A program made the translations under genes and the position numbers. From NCBI GenBank assembly GCA_946479015.1, contig CAMLEQ010000188.1, positions 1-7,290 of the forward strand: 7,290 nt of DNA. Reading direction: 5' to 3'. Within the stretch, counting starts at the first letter, position 1. Every line of letters begins with the position of its first letter. Origin of the DNA: an uncultured Gemmatimonadota bacterium (GTDB lineage Bacteria; Gemmatimonadota; Gemmatimonadetes; Gemmatimonadales; Gemmatimonadaceae). The notes under the pieces were generated by a model. The model had not been told where the DNA came from and did not search any database. It saw nothing but the letters and a program-made list of their open reading frames with translations. Below, piece after piece: positions 1 through 7,290 of the stretch.

Positions 1-744
1 CGCCATCGCCGGGTTCACCACGGCGCCGCCGTAGCTCCCCGAGTGCAGGTCGCCGGACGGCCCGCGCACGGTGATCTCGAAGTACGCGAGCCCGCGGAGC
101 GAGGAGAGGATGGAGGGGAGCCCCGGCGCGAACATCGACGAGTCGGAGATGACGCAGTAGTCGCACGCGAGCCGGTCGCGGTGGCGCTCGATGAACGCTT
201 CCAGGTTGTCGCTCCCGACCTCCTCCTCCCCCTCGGCGAGGACGATCACGTTCACCGGGAGCGAACCGCGCGTGGCGAGGTGCGCCTGGATCGCCTTGAG
301 GTGCAGGAAGAGCTGTCCCTTGTCGTCCACCGCGCCGCGGGCGAAGATCTTCCCGTCACGCAGCGTCGGCTCGAACGGCGGCGACTCCCACAGCTCGAGC
401 GGCTCGGCCGGCTGCACGTCGTAGTGCCCATAGATGAGCACGGTCTTCGCCGACGCCCCCGCGCCGCGCCACTCGCCGAGTACCACCGGGTGCCCGCCCG
501 TGGGAAGGATCTCCGTGGAGAGGCCGCACTCCCGCATCGCGCCGGCGAGCCACTCGGCCGCGCGCGTCATGTCGCCGCGATGCTCCGAGCGCGCGCTGAC
601 GCTCGGGATGCGCAGGAAGTCGAACAGCTCCTCGTGGATGCGCCGGTCGTGCTGGGCGAGGTACTGCGCCAGGTCGGGAGCGAGCGTCGTCGTCATGTCG
701 AGATCGTCGAACAGGTGAAGCCAGCAGGGCGGGTCGCCAGTCAT
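1..744 (-). CDS. M20 family metallodipeptidase, N-terminal part (cut by window edge)
   Basis: This is a zinc-dependent M20/M25/M40 peptidase of the dipeptidase type, expected to hydrolyse short peptides in the cytoplasm using a two-metal centre. About 248 residues are visible, roughly half of a usual 450-residue protein, and the C-terminal metal ligand region lies off the left edge. Visible motifs are YGHYDVQP (His107 and Asp109, first metal site), VDDKGQ (Asp140, bridging Asp), EGEEEVGS (catalytic Glu174 and ligand Glu175), ISDSSM (Asp201) and GDLHSGSYGGAVVNP (His234, lid/dimerisation domain). I chose the ATG at 744 because GAGG lies 7 nt upstream and a candidate promoter lies just before it. 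An in-frame ATG at 696 would remove 16 residues that look less conserved, but it has no ribosome binding site. There is no signal peptide. The gene follows the GT39 gene on the same strand after a 140-bp gap, so it may be only loosely linked to it. The family call is secure; the substrate is not known. Confidence 0.93.
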   Translation of the reverse strand, partial: MTGDPPCWLHLFDDLDMTTTLAPDLAQYLAQHDRRIHEELFDFLRIPSVSARSEHRGDMTRAAEWLAGAMRECGLSTEILPTGGHPVVLGEWRGAGASAKTVLIYGHYDVQPAEPLELWESPPFEPTLRDGKIFARGAVDDKGQLFLHLKAIQAHLATRGSLPVNVIVLAEGEEEVGSDNLEAFIERHRDRLACDYCVISDSSMFAPGLPSILSSLRGLAYFEITVRGPSGDLHSGSYGGAVVNPAMA

Positions 745-769
745 GTGCGCGCCTCGGGATGGTGAGAGG

Positions 770-798
770 AAAATCCGCGGCGGAGAGCGCGAAGGCAA
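770..798 (-). promoter_or_regulatory. candidate promoter of the M20 peptidase gene
   Basis: On the minus strand TTGCCT (798-793) and GATTTT (775-770) are separated by exactly 17 bp. They match the sigma-70 -35 box at 4 of 6 positions and the -10 box at 3 of 6. The predicted start of transcription would fall near 763, leaving a short leader that contains the GAGG ribosome binding site before the ATG at 744. The AAAATC stretch stands out in otherwise extremely GC-rich DNA. The match is weak and sigma factor preferences of the host are unknown. Confidence 0.3.
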
Positions 799-884
799 GG
801 CGCGGACGGCGGCGCCGTGCGCGGGACGCGGGCGCCGGGCCCGAGGCGTGGGGCGGGAGCGGTGAACACGCGGGGAGCGGGCGC

Positions 885-2405
885 TCAGCGCGGCCAGGCG
901 CCGGTCCAGCCGCCGAGCACCCAGACGCGGCGCACGTCGCGCAACTCGGTGCCACGGAGGAGATCGGCTGGAGCCGCGAACGCCACGTGCGTGAAGTACG
1001 GGCGGAGGAGCGTGACCACGCGATCGGGGCGGCCGCGGGTCTCGGGAGGCACCACGAGCACCAGCGCGTCGCCCGCGCGCGCCCGTTCCGGGAAGCCCGG
1101 CCAGAAGTCGTACTGGTTGGCGCGACTGCCGAGGTTGAGCGAGAGCACCGGCGGGTGATCGGGGAGGTGGAACGCGATCTCCGACGCCTCCTGATAGCGG
1201 TCGCCGGCGATCCACACGCGCGCCCCGGTGGCGTCGTGCACGCTGTCCGCCACCGCGCGCACCCGGAGCGACAGCGCATGCCACCCCGCGCCTCGCGCGG
1301 TGGGATCGTCGCTCGCGGCGATGGGCAGGAACGGCCGGACCGCCTGGAGATAGGAGGCGAGCACCATCACCCCACCCACGGCGCAGCCGATGCGGAGCCA
1401 CCGCTCCCACGCGCCGGCGCGGCACCAGACGGCCGCGAGGACGATGGCTGCCGCGTACGCCGGCGCCTGCCAGTTGGCCTCGGCGGGCGCGCGCAGCGCC
1501 GTGGCGCAGAAGAAGAGGAAGATGAGCGCGGCCACCAGGGCGAGGAGCCGCTCGCGCGGCGCGCCGGCGCGCAGCACGCGCACCACGACGGCGGCGAACA
1601 CCACGAGCAGCACGGGAGACACGAGCGCGAGCTGCCCGGCGAGCAGCGAGAGCTCGCGCTTCACCGCGGAGCCGCCGTCGTGCACGAGGCCGTGCGACGC
1701 CTGGAAGCGGAAGGACGCCCAGTCGTGCCCCGCGTTCCAGAGGACGGGCGGGAGGAGCAGCACGAGCGCCACGAGCGCGGCCAGCCATGGCCCCGGCGTG
1801 GCGAGCTGCCGCCGCAGTGAGGGCACGCTCAGGAACGCGAGGAGCACCGCCGCCGGGAGGAGCACGGCGTTGTACTTGGAGAGGAGCGCGCCCCCGAGCG
1901 CGACGCCGGCCGCGAGCCACCAGAGCGTGGCGCGCCGCCCGCCGGGCGGCGCGCTCACGGCGTGGTCGAGCGCGAGCAGCGTGGCGGCGACGAAGAAGAG
2001 CAGGGGCGCGTCGGGCGTGGCGAGGATGAGCCCCGCCGCGGCGAGCGGCATGCAGGCGACGATCGCCGCCGCGCGCACCCCCGCGTCGCCGTCCCCGAGC
2101 CGCCGCGCGAGCAGCACCGCGCACAGCGATGCGCCCCAGCCGCAGAGCACCGCGACGAGCCGGATCCCGAGCGGCGTGACGCCGAACAGCGCCGTGCCGG
2201 CGCGCACGGCGAGCGCGATCGCCGGAGGATGGTCGAAGTAGCCGCCGGCGAGATGGCGCGACCACTCCCAGTAATACGTCTCGTCGGGGGGCGGAGGGAT
2301 CACCGCCGCCAACACGAGCCGCGCGAGCGCGGCGGCGGTCACGATCCCGAGCGCCACCCAGAACGAGCTCCGGCTGGCGGACGGCCGGACCTCGGGGGCG
2401 GCCAT
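885..2405 (-). CDS. GT39/ArnT-like membrane glycosyltransferase
   Basis: This is a polytopic inner-membrane glycosyltransferase of the PMT_2/ArnT superfamily. Members move a sugar from a polyprenyl-phosphate carrier onto a lipid or protein acceptor at the periplasmic face. The protein has 506 residues, normal for the family. The first periplasmic loop carries DETYYWEWS (41-49) and GYFDHPP (55-61), where the acidic residues Asp41 and Glu42 are the expected catalytic site. TPDAPLLFF follows at 130-138, LLSKYNAVLL at 174-183 and EANWQAPAY at 309-317. About ten to eleven hydrophobic helices lie between residues 14 and 355. A soluble C-terminal domain (about 370-506) includes GDRYQEASEIAFHLP and LNLGSRANQYDFWP, typical of this ArnT-like subgroup. 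The ATG at 2405 is used here. An in-frame GTG at 2414 would overlap the PHP gene stop as GTGA and add three residues. Neither start has a clear Shine-Dalgarno, so translation is probably coupled to the PHP gene. Sugar and acceptor cannot be told from sequence. Confidence 0.93.
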   Translation of the reverse strand: MAAPEVRPSASRSSFWVALGIVTAAALARLVLAAVIPPPPDETYYWEWSRHLAGGYFDHPPAIALAVRAGTALFGVTPLGIRLVAVLCGWGASLCAVLLARRLGDGDAGVRAAAIVACMPLAAAGLILATPDAPLLFFVAATLLALDHAVSAPPGGRRATLWWLAAGVALGGALLSKYNAVLLPAAVLLAFLSVPSLRRQLATPGPWLAALVALVLLLPPVLWNAGHDWASFRFQASHGLVHDGGSAVKRELSLLAGQLALVSPVLLVVFAAVVVRVLRAGAPRERLLALVAALIFLFFCATALRAPAEANWQAPAYAAAIVLAAVWCRAGAWERWLRIGCAVGGVMVLASYLQAVRPFLPIAASDDPTARGAGWHALSLRVRAVADSVHDATGARVWIAGDRYQEASEIAFHLPDHPPVLSLNLGSRANQYDFWPGFPERARAGDALVLVVPPETRGRPDRVVTLLRPYFTHVAFAAPADLLRGTELRDVRRVWVLGGWTGAWPR

Positions 2406-2410
2406 CGAGG

Positions 2411-2414
2411 TCAC
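2411..2414 (-). other. GTGA stop/start junction between PHP and GT39 genes
   Basis: The minus strand reads GTGA here. TGA (2413-2411) ends the PHP gene, and the overlapping GTG (2414-2412) is in frame with the GT39 protein three codons before its first ATG. Either start leaves the two genes touching or 5 bp apart, and there is no purine-rich ribosome binding site. This favours translational coupling and shows the two genes are read from one message. Confidence 0.6.
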
Positions 2415-3664
2415 GGCGGCGATGCCCGCCGCGTGGAGGTCGCGAGCGCGACGAGCGCGAACACAACCCAGCTCCACACGATCCACGACACGCGCTGCGA
2501 CGGCGCGAGCGTGACCAGCATGTTCCACGTCACCGCCGGGAGCGTCGCGGCGAGCGCGAGCCGCGAGCGTCCGGGATCGGGCGAGCGCCGCGCGATCACC
2601 TGTACGGCGTGGCGGCGGCGGGAGCGGATGGTGTTCTCGATCGCGGCGCCGAGCGACGCCGGCGTCATCGCGCGCCACCGCGGGATGCGGAGCACGCTCC
2701 ACGCGACGGCGGTGCGCCCCCACCCGTGATTGTTGGAGCCCGCCACCAGCGCGAGATCGAGGCTGTCGGCGAGGCGGAGGATCAGCGCGCGATCGCGCTG
2801 TCCCTGCTCGATCCCGCGCGGCGCGCCATCGGAGAGCTCGATGGCGAGCACGCCCCGACGCCCCTGGGAATCGGCGGGGGGCACGGCGGAGAGATCCTCG
2901 GGGATCGTCTGCACGAACACCGGCTCCACCTGGCGCGCCGGGGAAAATTCCGGGTGCGCCTTCCGGACGTCCACGTAGATCCACTTCGCGTTCCGGTCGG
3001 TGGCGCCAAGGGCGTTGATGTGATCGTTGTTCTGGATGAACTCCAGTCCGCTCAGCGCGACCAGCCCGTCGCCGGCCCGGGGAGGATTGTGACGCATCGC
3101 CGCGAGGGCGCCCTCGAAGCTCCGGTGATCGGTGATGTACGCGACGTCGAAGCCCGCGGCGCGGTGCCAGGCGAGATTCGTCTCCGGGGAGAAGTCGGCG
3201 CGGCCATCGTGCGAGTAGTTCGTGTGGCTGTGCACATCCACGACGAGGGCATCCGGATCATCGAGCGCGATCGCCGCCATCGGGCGCGGCGCGAGGATGC
3301 CGACGCCGTAGAAGGCGATGAGCACGCCCAGCGCGCGGAGCGCCAGTCGCGCCTCGCGTCGCGCGCTCCCGCCGCGGCGCCGCCAGCGCACCACGCGCCA
3401 CACCACGTACAGGAGGGCGAGCGTGGCGACGAGCGCGAGCGTCTGGCTCACCGACAGGAGGGTGAGGGCGTCCATGGTGTCGCACACCGGGGACAGGAAC
3501 AGATAGGCCGCCGGGTGCACCAGGTGCGCGCGGGGCACATCGCGAAGTGTCTCGAGATCGCGCAGCGGAGCGACGGCGAACGGCCAGGCGACGAGCACGA
3601 GCACGGTGACGAGCACGGCGGCGCGGCACGCGGCGCGGCCGGCCGGAGCGAGCGGTGCCTTCAA
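2411..3664 (-). CDS. membrane-anchored PHP-domain metallo-phosphoesterase (CehA/McbA-like)
   Basis: The protein has a PHP-type metal-dependent phosphoesterase domain between membrane helices. Hydrophobic segments lie near residues 17-35, 67-91 and 108-126. The PHP domain spans about 140-345: DVHSHTNYSHDG (His145, His147), YITDHRSFEG (Asp179, His180), SGLEF (Glu208), NDHINALG (His215) and GSNNHGWG (His313) supply the metal-binding set. Two more hydrophobic segments follow at about 369-387 and 393-409. PHP enzymes hydrolyse phosphate esters; the substrate here is unknown. The start is uncertain because no ATG occurs before the first helix. TTG at 3664 is used (417 residues); GTG at 3616 (401 residues) or GTG at 3727 (438 residues) are possible, and none has a good ribosome binding site. 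The gene is first in a minus-strand unit with the GT39 gene and is divergent from the DUF255 gene. The family call is firm; the start is not. Confidence 0.88.
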   Translation of the reverse strand: MKAPLAPAGRAACRAAVLVTVLVLVAWPFAVAPLRDLETLRDVPRAHLVHPAAYLFLSPVCDTMDALTLLSVSQTLALVATLALLYVVWRVVRWRRRGGSARREARLALRALGVLIAFYGVGILAPRPMAAIALDDPDALVVDVHSHTNYSHDGRADFSPETNLAWHRAAGFDVAYITDHRSFEGALAAMRHNPPRAGDGLVALSGLEFIQNNDHINALGATDRNAKWIYVDVRKAHPEFSPARQVEPVFVQTIPEDLSAVPPADSQGRRGVLAIELSDGAPRGIEQGQRDRALILRLADSLDLALVAGSNNHGWGRTAVAWSVLRIPRWRAMTPASLGAAIENTIRSRRRHAVQVIARRSPDPGRSRLALAATLPAVTWNMLVTLAPSQRVSWIVWSWVVFALVALATSTRRASPP

Positions 3665-3764
3665 CGCCGCGCCATCGCGGACGAACCCACTACATTCATG
3701 ATGAGCATTCAGGGATGATGGCGGCACGGCAGCGCGCGTGCCAGCCTCGGTCGAGGAGTCACCG
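3665..3764 (+). promoter_or_regulatory. divergent intergenic region shared by PHP and DUF255 genes
   Basis: About 100 bp separate the divergent starts, so promoters for both units should lie here. The part around 3689-3720 is lower in GC than the flanking genes. It contains a direct repeat CATTC (3693-3697 and 3706-3710, 13 bp apart) around ATGATGAG. TACATT at 3691-3696 is a 4 of 6 match to a plus-strand -10 box, but no matching -35 box is seen 16-18 bp upstream. GAGGAG at 3753-3758 is the ribosome binding site of the DUF255 gene. No promoter can be assigned firmly on either strand. Confidence 0.4.
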
Positions 3765-5843
<2,079 letters not shown>

Positions 5844-6028
5844 CGCAGCGGCGCTCGCGGTGCTCGGAGCATCCCGGCGGGCCTCATCCGCCTGTTGCTG
5901 GTCAGGGCTCCGTCACCGCGATCGACTCATCCGAAACCCTCCGTGATGGCGCAATGCCAGATAGATGCACGACGGCTCGCGCGGTCGCAGTCGTCGCGCG
6001 ACGAGGCAACCGTATCGAAGCAGTTGAG
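5844..6028. other. convergent intergenic region, palindromes but no clear terminator
   Basis: These 185 bp lie between the 3' ends of the DUF255 gene (plus) and the barrel protein gene (minus), so transcription should end here from both sides. I see GGTGCT/AGCATC around 5860-5874 (stem of 6 with one G-T pair and a 3-nt loop), GGCGG (5876-5880) pairing with CCGCC (5888-5892), and a perfect 14-bp palindrome TCGTCGCGCGACGA at 5991-6004. None is followed by a T-run on either strand, so they are not classical intrinsic terminators. No convincing gene is present. Confidence 0.45.
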
Positions 6029-6511
6029 CTATAGGCGCACGCCTATCGTCACCACGGGTACGACTGGCACACCTCCCCCCATCTTGTGCAGACGGAGCTC
6101 CCCGAACAGGGAGTGGCTGGTGCGTCGATAGCGCAGGCCGACGCCGACGTTTCCACCGCCGAGCGCATGGCGGCCGATACCGTACAGCCCTGCGCCTGCG
6201 ATCACATAAGGGCTCGCGGCCGCACTGGGGGAACCATACAAGACGAGACTCCCAGTGAGTCCCGCTGGATCTCCCTTTCGCCAATCGAGCAGCATCCCGT
6301 CCACACGCGCCGTGATTCGGCCCACCCTCTCCAGTGATTGCTCGGCGGAGAGGGTGAGCTGAAGGCCAGTGTGATCGGTGGCACGGGCATGGGCAACCGC
6401 CGTACCGACGCCGATCCCGATCGTGAGTGCTCGCTGCGCATCCAGGCGGGCAGCACTAACGATCGAAAGTGTGATGGCGCACGCAAGGTTGCGGAGCGCG
6501 AGAGGCCGCAT
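6029..6511 (-). CDS. small secreted protein, probable outer-membrane beta-barrel
   Basis: The protein has 160 residues with a predicted Sec signal peptide. It begins MRPLALRNL with a hydrophobic core at about 9-20 and likely cleavage after Ala25 (LDA|Q). The mature part is a run of short alternating amphipathic segments rich in Gly and hydrophobic or aromatic residues, such as ALTIGIGVGTAVAH, LTGSLVLYG, SPYVIAGAGLYGIG, NVGVGLRYRR and LFGELRLHK. It closes with VPVVTIGVRL. This pattern fits a small outer-membrane barrel of six to eight strands. No enzymatic motif is visible and no ligand can be named. The ATG at 6511 has GAGGTGA 5 nt upstream; upstream in-frame extension would add a non-hydrophobic Arg/Pro-rich segment before the signal and is rejected. 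Codon use is looser than in the neighbours (by hand count about 48 of 160 codons end in A or T), including ATA, CTA and AGG. It appears to be a single-gene unit. Confidence 0.72.
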   Translation of the reverse strand: MRPLALRNLACAITLSIVSAARLDAQRALTIGIGVGTAVAHARATDHTGLQLTLSAEQSLERVGRITARVDGMLLDWRKGDPAGLTGSLVLYGSPSAAASPYVIAGAGLYGIGRHALGGGNVGVGLRYRRTSHSLFGELRLHKMGGGVPVVPVVTIGVRL

Positions 6512-6731
6512 GACGCTCACCTCGGCTCGGGAGAGATTCACTCGATGCCGACAACAGGGTGGCGGAGCCGCCCGTCGCTCGTGGAGGTGGGCTGACGCAA
6601 GGCTACTCCTCGTGGCTGGTGCCACGCCAGGCTAGGCGTGTGTGTCCGTCAAGGGGCGGTTCATACCTCTCGAAACAACGAGAATGACCTAACTATTAAC
6701 ACTGCAAGACATGCGCCTGCGGATCACCCGA
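6512..6731 (-). promoter_or_regulatory. intergenic leader of the barrel gene with AT-richer block and hairpins
   Basis: This 220-bp gap precedes the barrel gene and follows the zinc-ribbon gene, both on the minus strand. It should hold the end of one message and the promoter of the other. The block 6655-6715 is the most AT-rich part of the window. It contains an inverted repeat TCTCG (6668-6672) and CGAGA (6679-6683) with a 6-nt AAACAA loop. A second stem, CGTGGC (6611-6616) and GCCACG (6621-6626) with loop TGGT, lies nearer the gene. TTGACG occurs on the minus strand at 6652-6647, but nothing like a -10 box sits 16-18 bp downstream. TATGAA at 6665-6660 resembles a -10 box without a -35 partner. 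GAGGTGA at 6523-6517 is the ribosome binding site. Confidence 0.35.
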
Positions 6732-6950
6732 TCAGAGATCGCCGCAGCTCATCACGATGGAGTGGCAGGCGAGGCACACGAGCTTGCACTTGATCCACGC
6801 CGTGTGGTCGGAGCCGCAGACATCGCACTGTGGGGTGGAGGGGCCGCGCGGCGCGGCGGCATCGCCTGACGAGAGCGCCGGAGATTCCGGCGTGCCGGCG
6901 GGTGCACCGGCGGAGGCGCCATCCCTCCCGTCCCCCGGCGCTCGATCCAC
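6732..6950 (-). CDS. 72-residue zinc-ribbon-like protein of unknown function
   Basis: This small protein has two parts. Residues 1-40 are rich in Ala, Gly, Pro, Asp and Ser and are probably disordered. Residues 41-72 form a compact Cys-rich end with CDVC (Cys42, Cys45), WIKCKLVCLAC (Cys55, Cys59, Cys62) and SCGDL (Cys69), plus His49 and His63. The CxxC pairs at 42-45 and 59-62, 13 residues apart, look like the two knuckles of a zinc ribbon. The start was set at GTG 6950 because GGAGG (6961-6957) lies exactly 6 nt upstream. GTG at 6956, which would overlap the preceding stop as GTGA, lies directly against the GGAGG, and GTG at 6974 lies upstream of it. The gene begins 2 nt after the stop of the metal transporter gene, so the two are almost certainly co-translated. 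A role in metal sensing, storage or delivery is an inference from this position only. Confidence 0.75.
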   Translation of the reverse strand: MDRAPGDGRDGASAGAPAGTPESPALSSGDAAAPRGPSTPQCDVCGSDHTAWIKCKLVCLACHSIVMSCGDL

Positions 6951-6952
6951 GG

Positions 6953-7290
6953 TCACCCTCCGGTCACGAGCCACCAGACGCCGACCCCCACGCTGAGGGC
7001 GCCGGCGAGCGAGACCGTCGCGCGATGGATGCGCAGCGATGCGAAGGTGGTGGTCGAGAGCAGCCAGCCGGCGGCGGCCCCGAAGAGCGCCATCGAGATG
7101 ATCGTGCCGATGCCGAAGGCGGCGAGGAAGAGGAGCGCCGCGCGGGCGGAGTCGGCGACCGCCACCGGCAGCGCCACCACGAGTGCGCCGGTGCCCGCGA
7201 GCCCGTGCAGCATGCCGATGCCGAGCAGCGCGCGATGATCGTGGTCGTGCCCGGGGTGGCGCAGGTGCGAGTGGACGTGCCAGTGCTCGT
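6953..7290 (-). CDS. UreH/NicO-like nickel/cobalt-type transporter, C-terminal part
   Basis: The 111 visible residues are the C-terminal part of a polytopic inner-membrane protein whose start lies off the right edge. They begin with a His-rich hydrophilic loop (8 His in the first 18 visible residues, including HVHSH and HDHDH). GIGMLHGLAGTGALVV (visible residues 23-38) follows, then a helix with LLFLAAFGIGTIISMALFG (52-70), and a last helix ending GVGVWWLVTGG. The His-rich loop followed by G-x-G-M-L-H-G-L-A-G is characteristic of UreH-type and related NicO-family transporters that carry nickel or cobalt. The metal and direction (uptake or efflux) cannot be decided because the N-terminal half with its helix-2 metal motif is missing. 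The stop TGA at 6955-6953 is followed 2 nt later by the start of the zinc-ribbon gene, and the last codons carry that gene's ribosome binding site. Confidence 0.8.
   Translation of the reverse strand, partial: EHWHVHSHLRHPGHDHDHRALLGIGMLHGLAGTGALVVALPVAVADSARAALLFLAAFGIGTIISMALFGAAAGWLLSTTTFASLRIHRATVSLAGALSVGVGVWWLVTGG
6957..6961 (-). promoter_or_regulatory. ribosome binding site of the zinc-ribbon gene
   Basis: GGAGG on the minus strand lies inside the last codons of the transporter gene and exactly 6 nt before GTG 6950. It decides the start of the small downstream protein and ties its translation to that of the transporter. Confidence 0.65.

Noticed and set aside
43..765. Plus-strand open frame opposite the M20 peptidase
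   Set aside because: The minus-strand frame carries every catalytic motif of the M20 family. The plus-strand product is low-complexity Arg/Glu/Ala/Val sequence.
759..1820. Plus-strand open frame of 353 codons opposite the GT39 gene
   Set aside because: Charged low-complexity product (Arg, Glu, His, Gly) without domains. The opposite strand encodes a clear membrane glycosyltransferase.
2406..2984. Upstream extension of the GT39 frame inside the PHP gene
   Set aside because: The frame stays open by GC bias, but it is Arg/Pro/Ala-rich and lies across the PHP catalytic domain, which is clearly real in another frame. The GT39 homology begins near 2405.
3590..3620. Short ACGAGC-like repeats
   Set aside because: They encode the Val/Leu repeats of the first membrane helix of the PHP protein and need no separate explanation.
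6500..6511. Lipoprotein signal at LAC near the start of the barrel protein
   Set aside because: The Cys is at position 11, too close to the N-terminus, with Asn at the lipobox -3 position. An ordinary signal peptide with cleavage before Gln26 fits better.
6729..6741. CGATC-AGA-GATCG hairpin at the zinc-ribbon stop codon as a terminator
   Set aside because: The 5-bp stem overlaps the stop codon and is not followed by a T-run on the minus strand.

Overview
The window is very GC-rich DNA packed with protein-coding genes from a diderm bacterium. It carries a predicted signal peptide on an outer-membrane-type barrel protein and a GT39/ArnT-like periplasmic glycosyltransferase. The GC bias, the gene families and the style of the small barrel protein would fit Gemmatimonadota or a similar soil lineage, but this is an impression from composition and protein style, not a proven assignment. 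I see no rRNA, tRNA, CRISPR array, insertion sequence or phage gene.

Left part (1-3664, all minus strand, read right to left): a polytopic membrane protein with a PHP-type metallo-phosphoesterase domain (2411-3664) is followed by a GT39/ArnT-like membrane glycosyltransferase (885-2405 or 885-2414). The two meet at a stop/start junction that can be read as GTGA. A 140-bp gap with a candidate weak promoter then leads to the N-terminal half of an M20-family metallodipeptidase (1-744), which runs off the left edge.

Middle (3765-5843, plus strand): a full-length DUF255/YyaL/SPATA20-type protein, with an N-terminal thioredoxin fold carrying CHWC and a long alpha-helical barrel-like region. It is transcribed divergently from the PHP gene across about 100 bp and has a strong GAGGAG ribosome binding site that fixes its start. 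The 185 bp after it, up to the convergent barrel gene, hold palindromes but no clear gene or classical terminator.

Right part (6029-7290, minus strand): a small secreted, probably outer-membrane beta-barrel protein (6029-6511) with clearly less biased codon use than its neighbours, preceded by a relatively AT-rich intergenic stretch. To its right lies a two-gene unit. The C-terminal part of a UreH/NicO-like metal transporter with a His-rich loop (6953-7290, cut by the window edge) is followed after 2 nt by a 72-residue protein ending in a six-cysteine zinc-ribbon-like domain (6732-6950).

Most genes are recognisable families, and nothing here amounts to a clear new defence or mobile system. 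The two pairings that deserve attention are the small Cys-rich protein tightly coupled to the metal transporter, and the membrane PHP phosphoesterase coupled to the GT39 glycosyltransferase. In the second pair the predicted topology puts both active sites on the outer side of the inner membrane.
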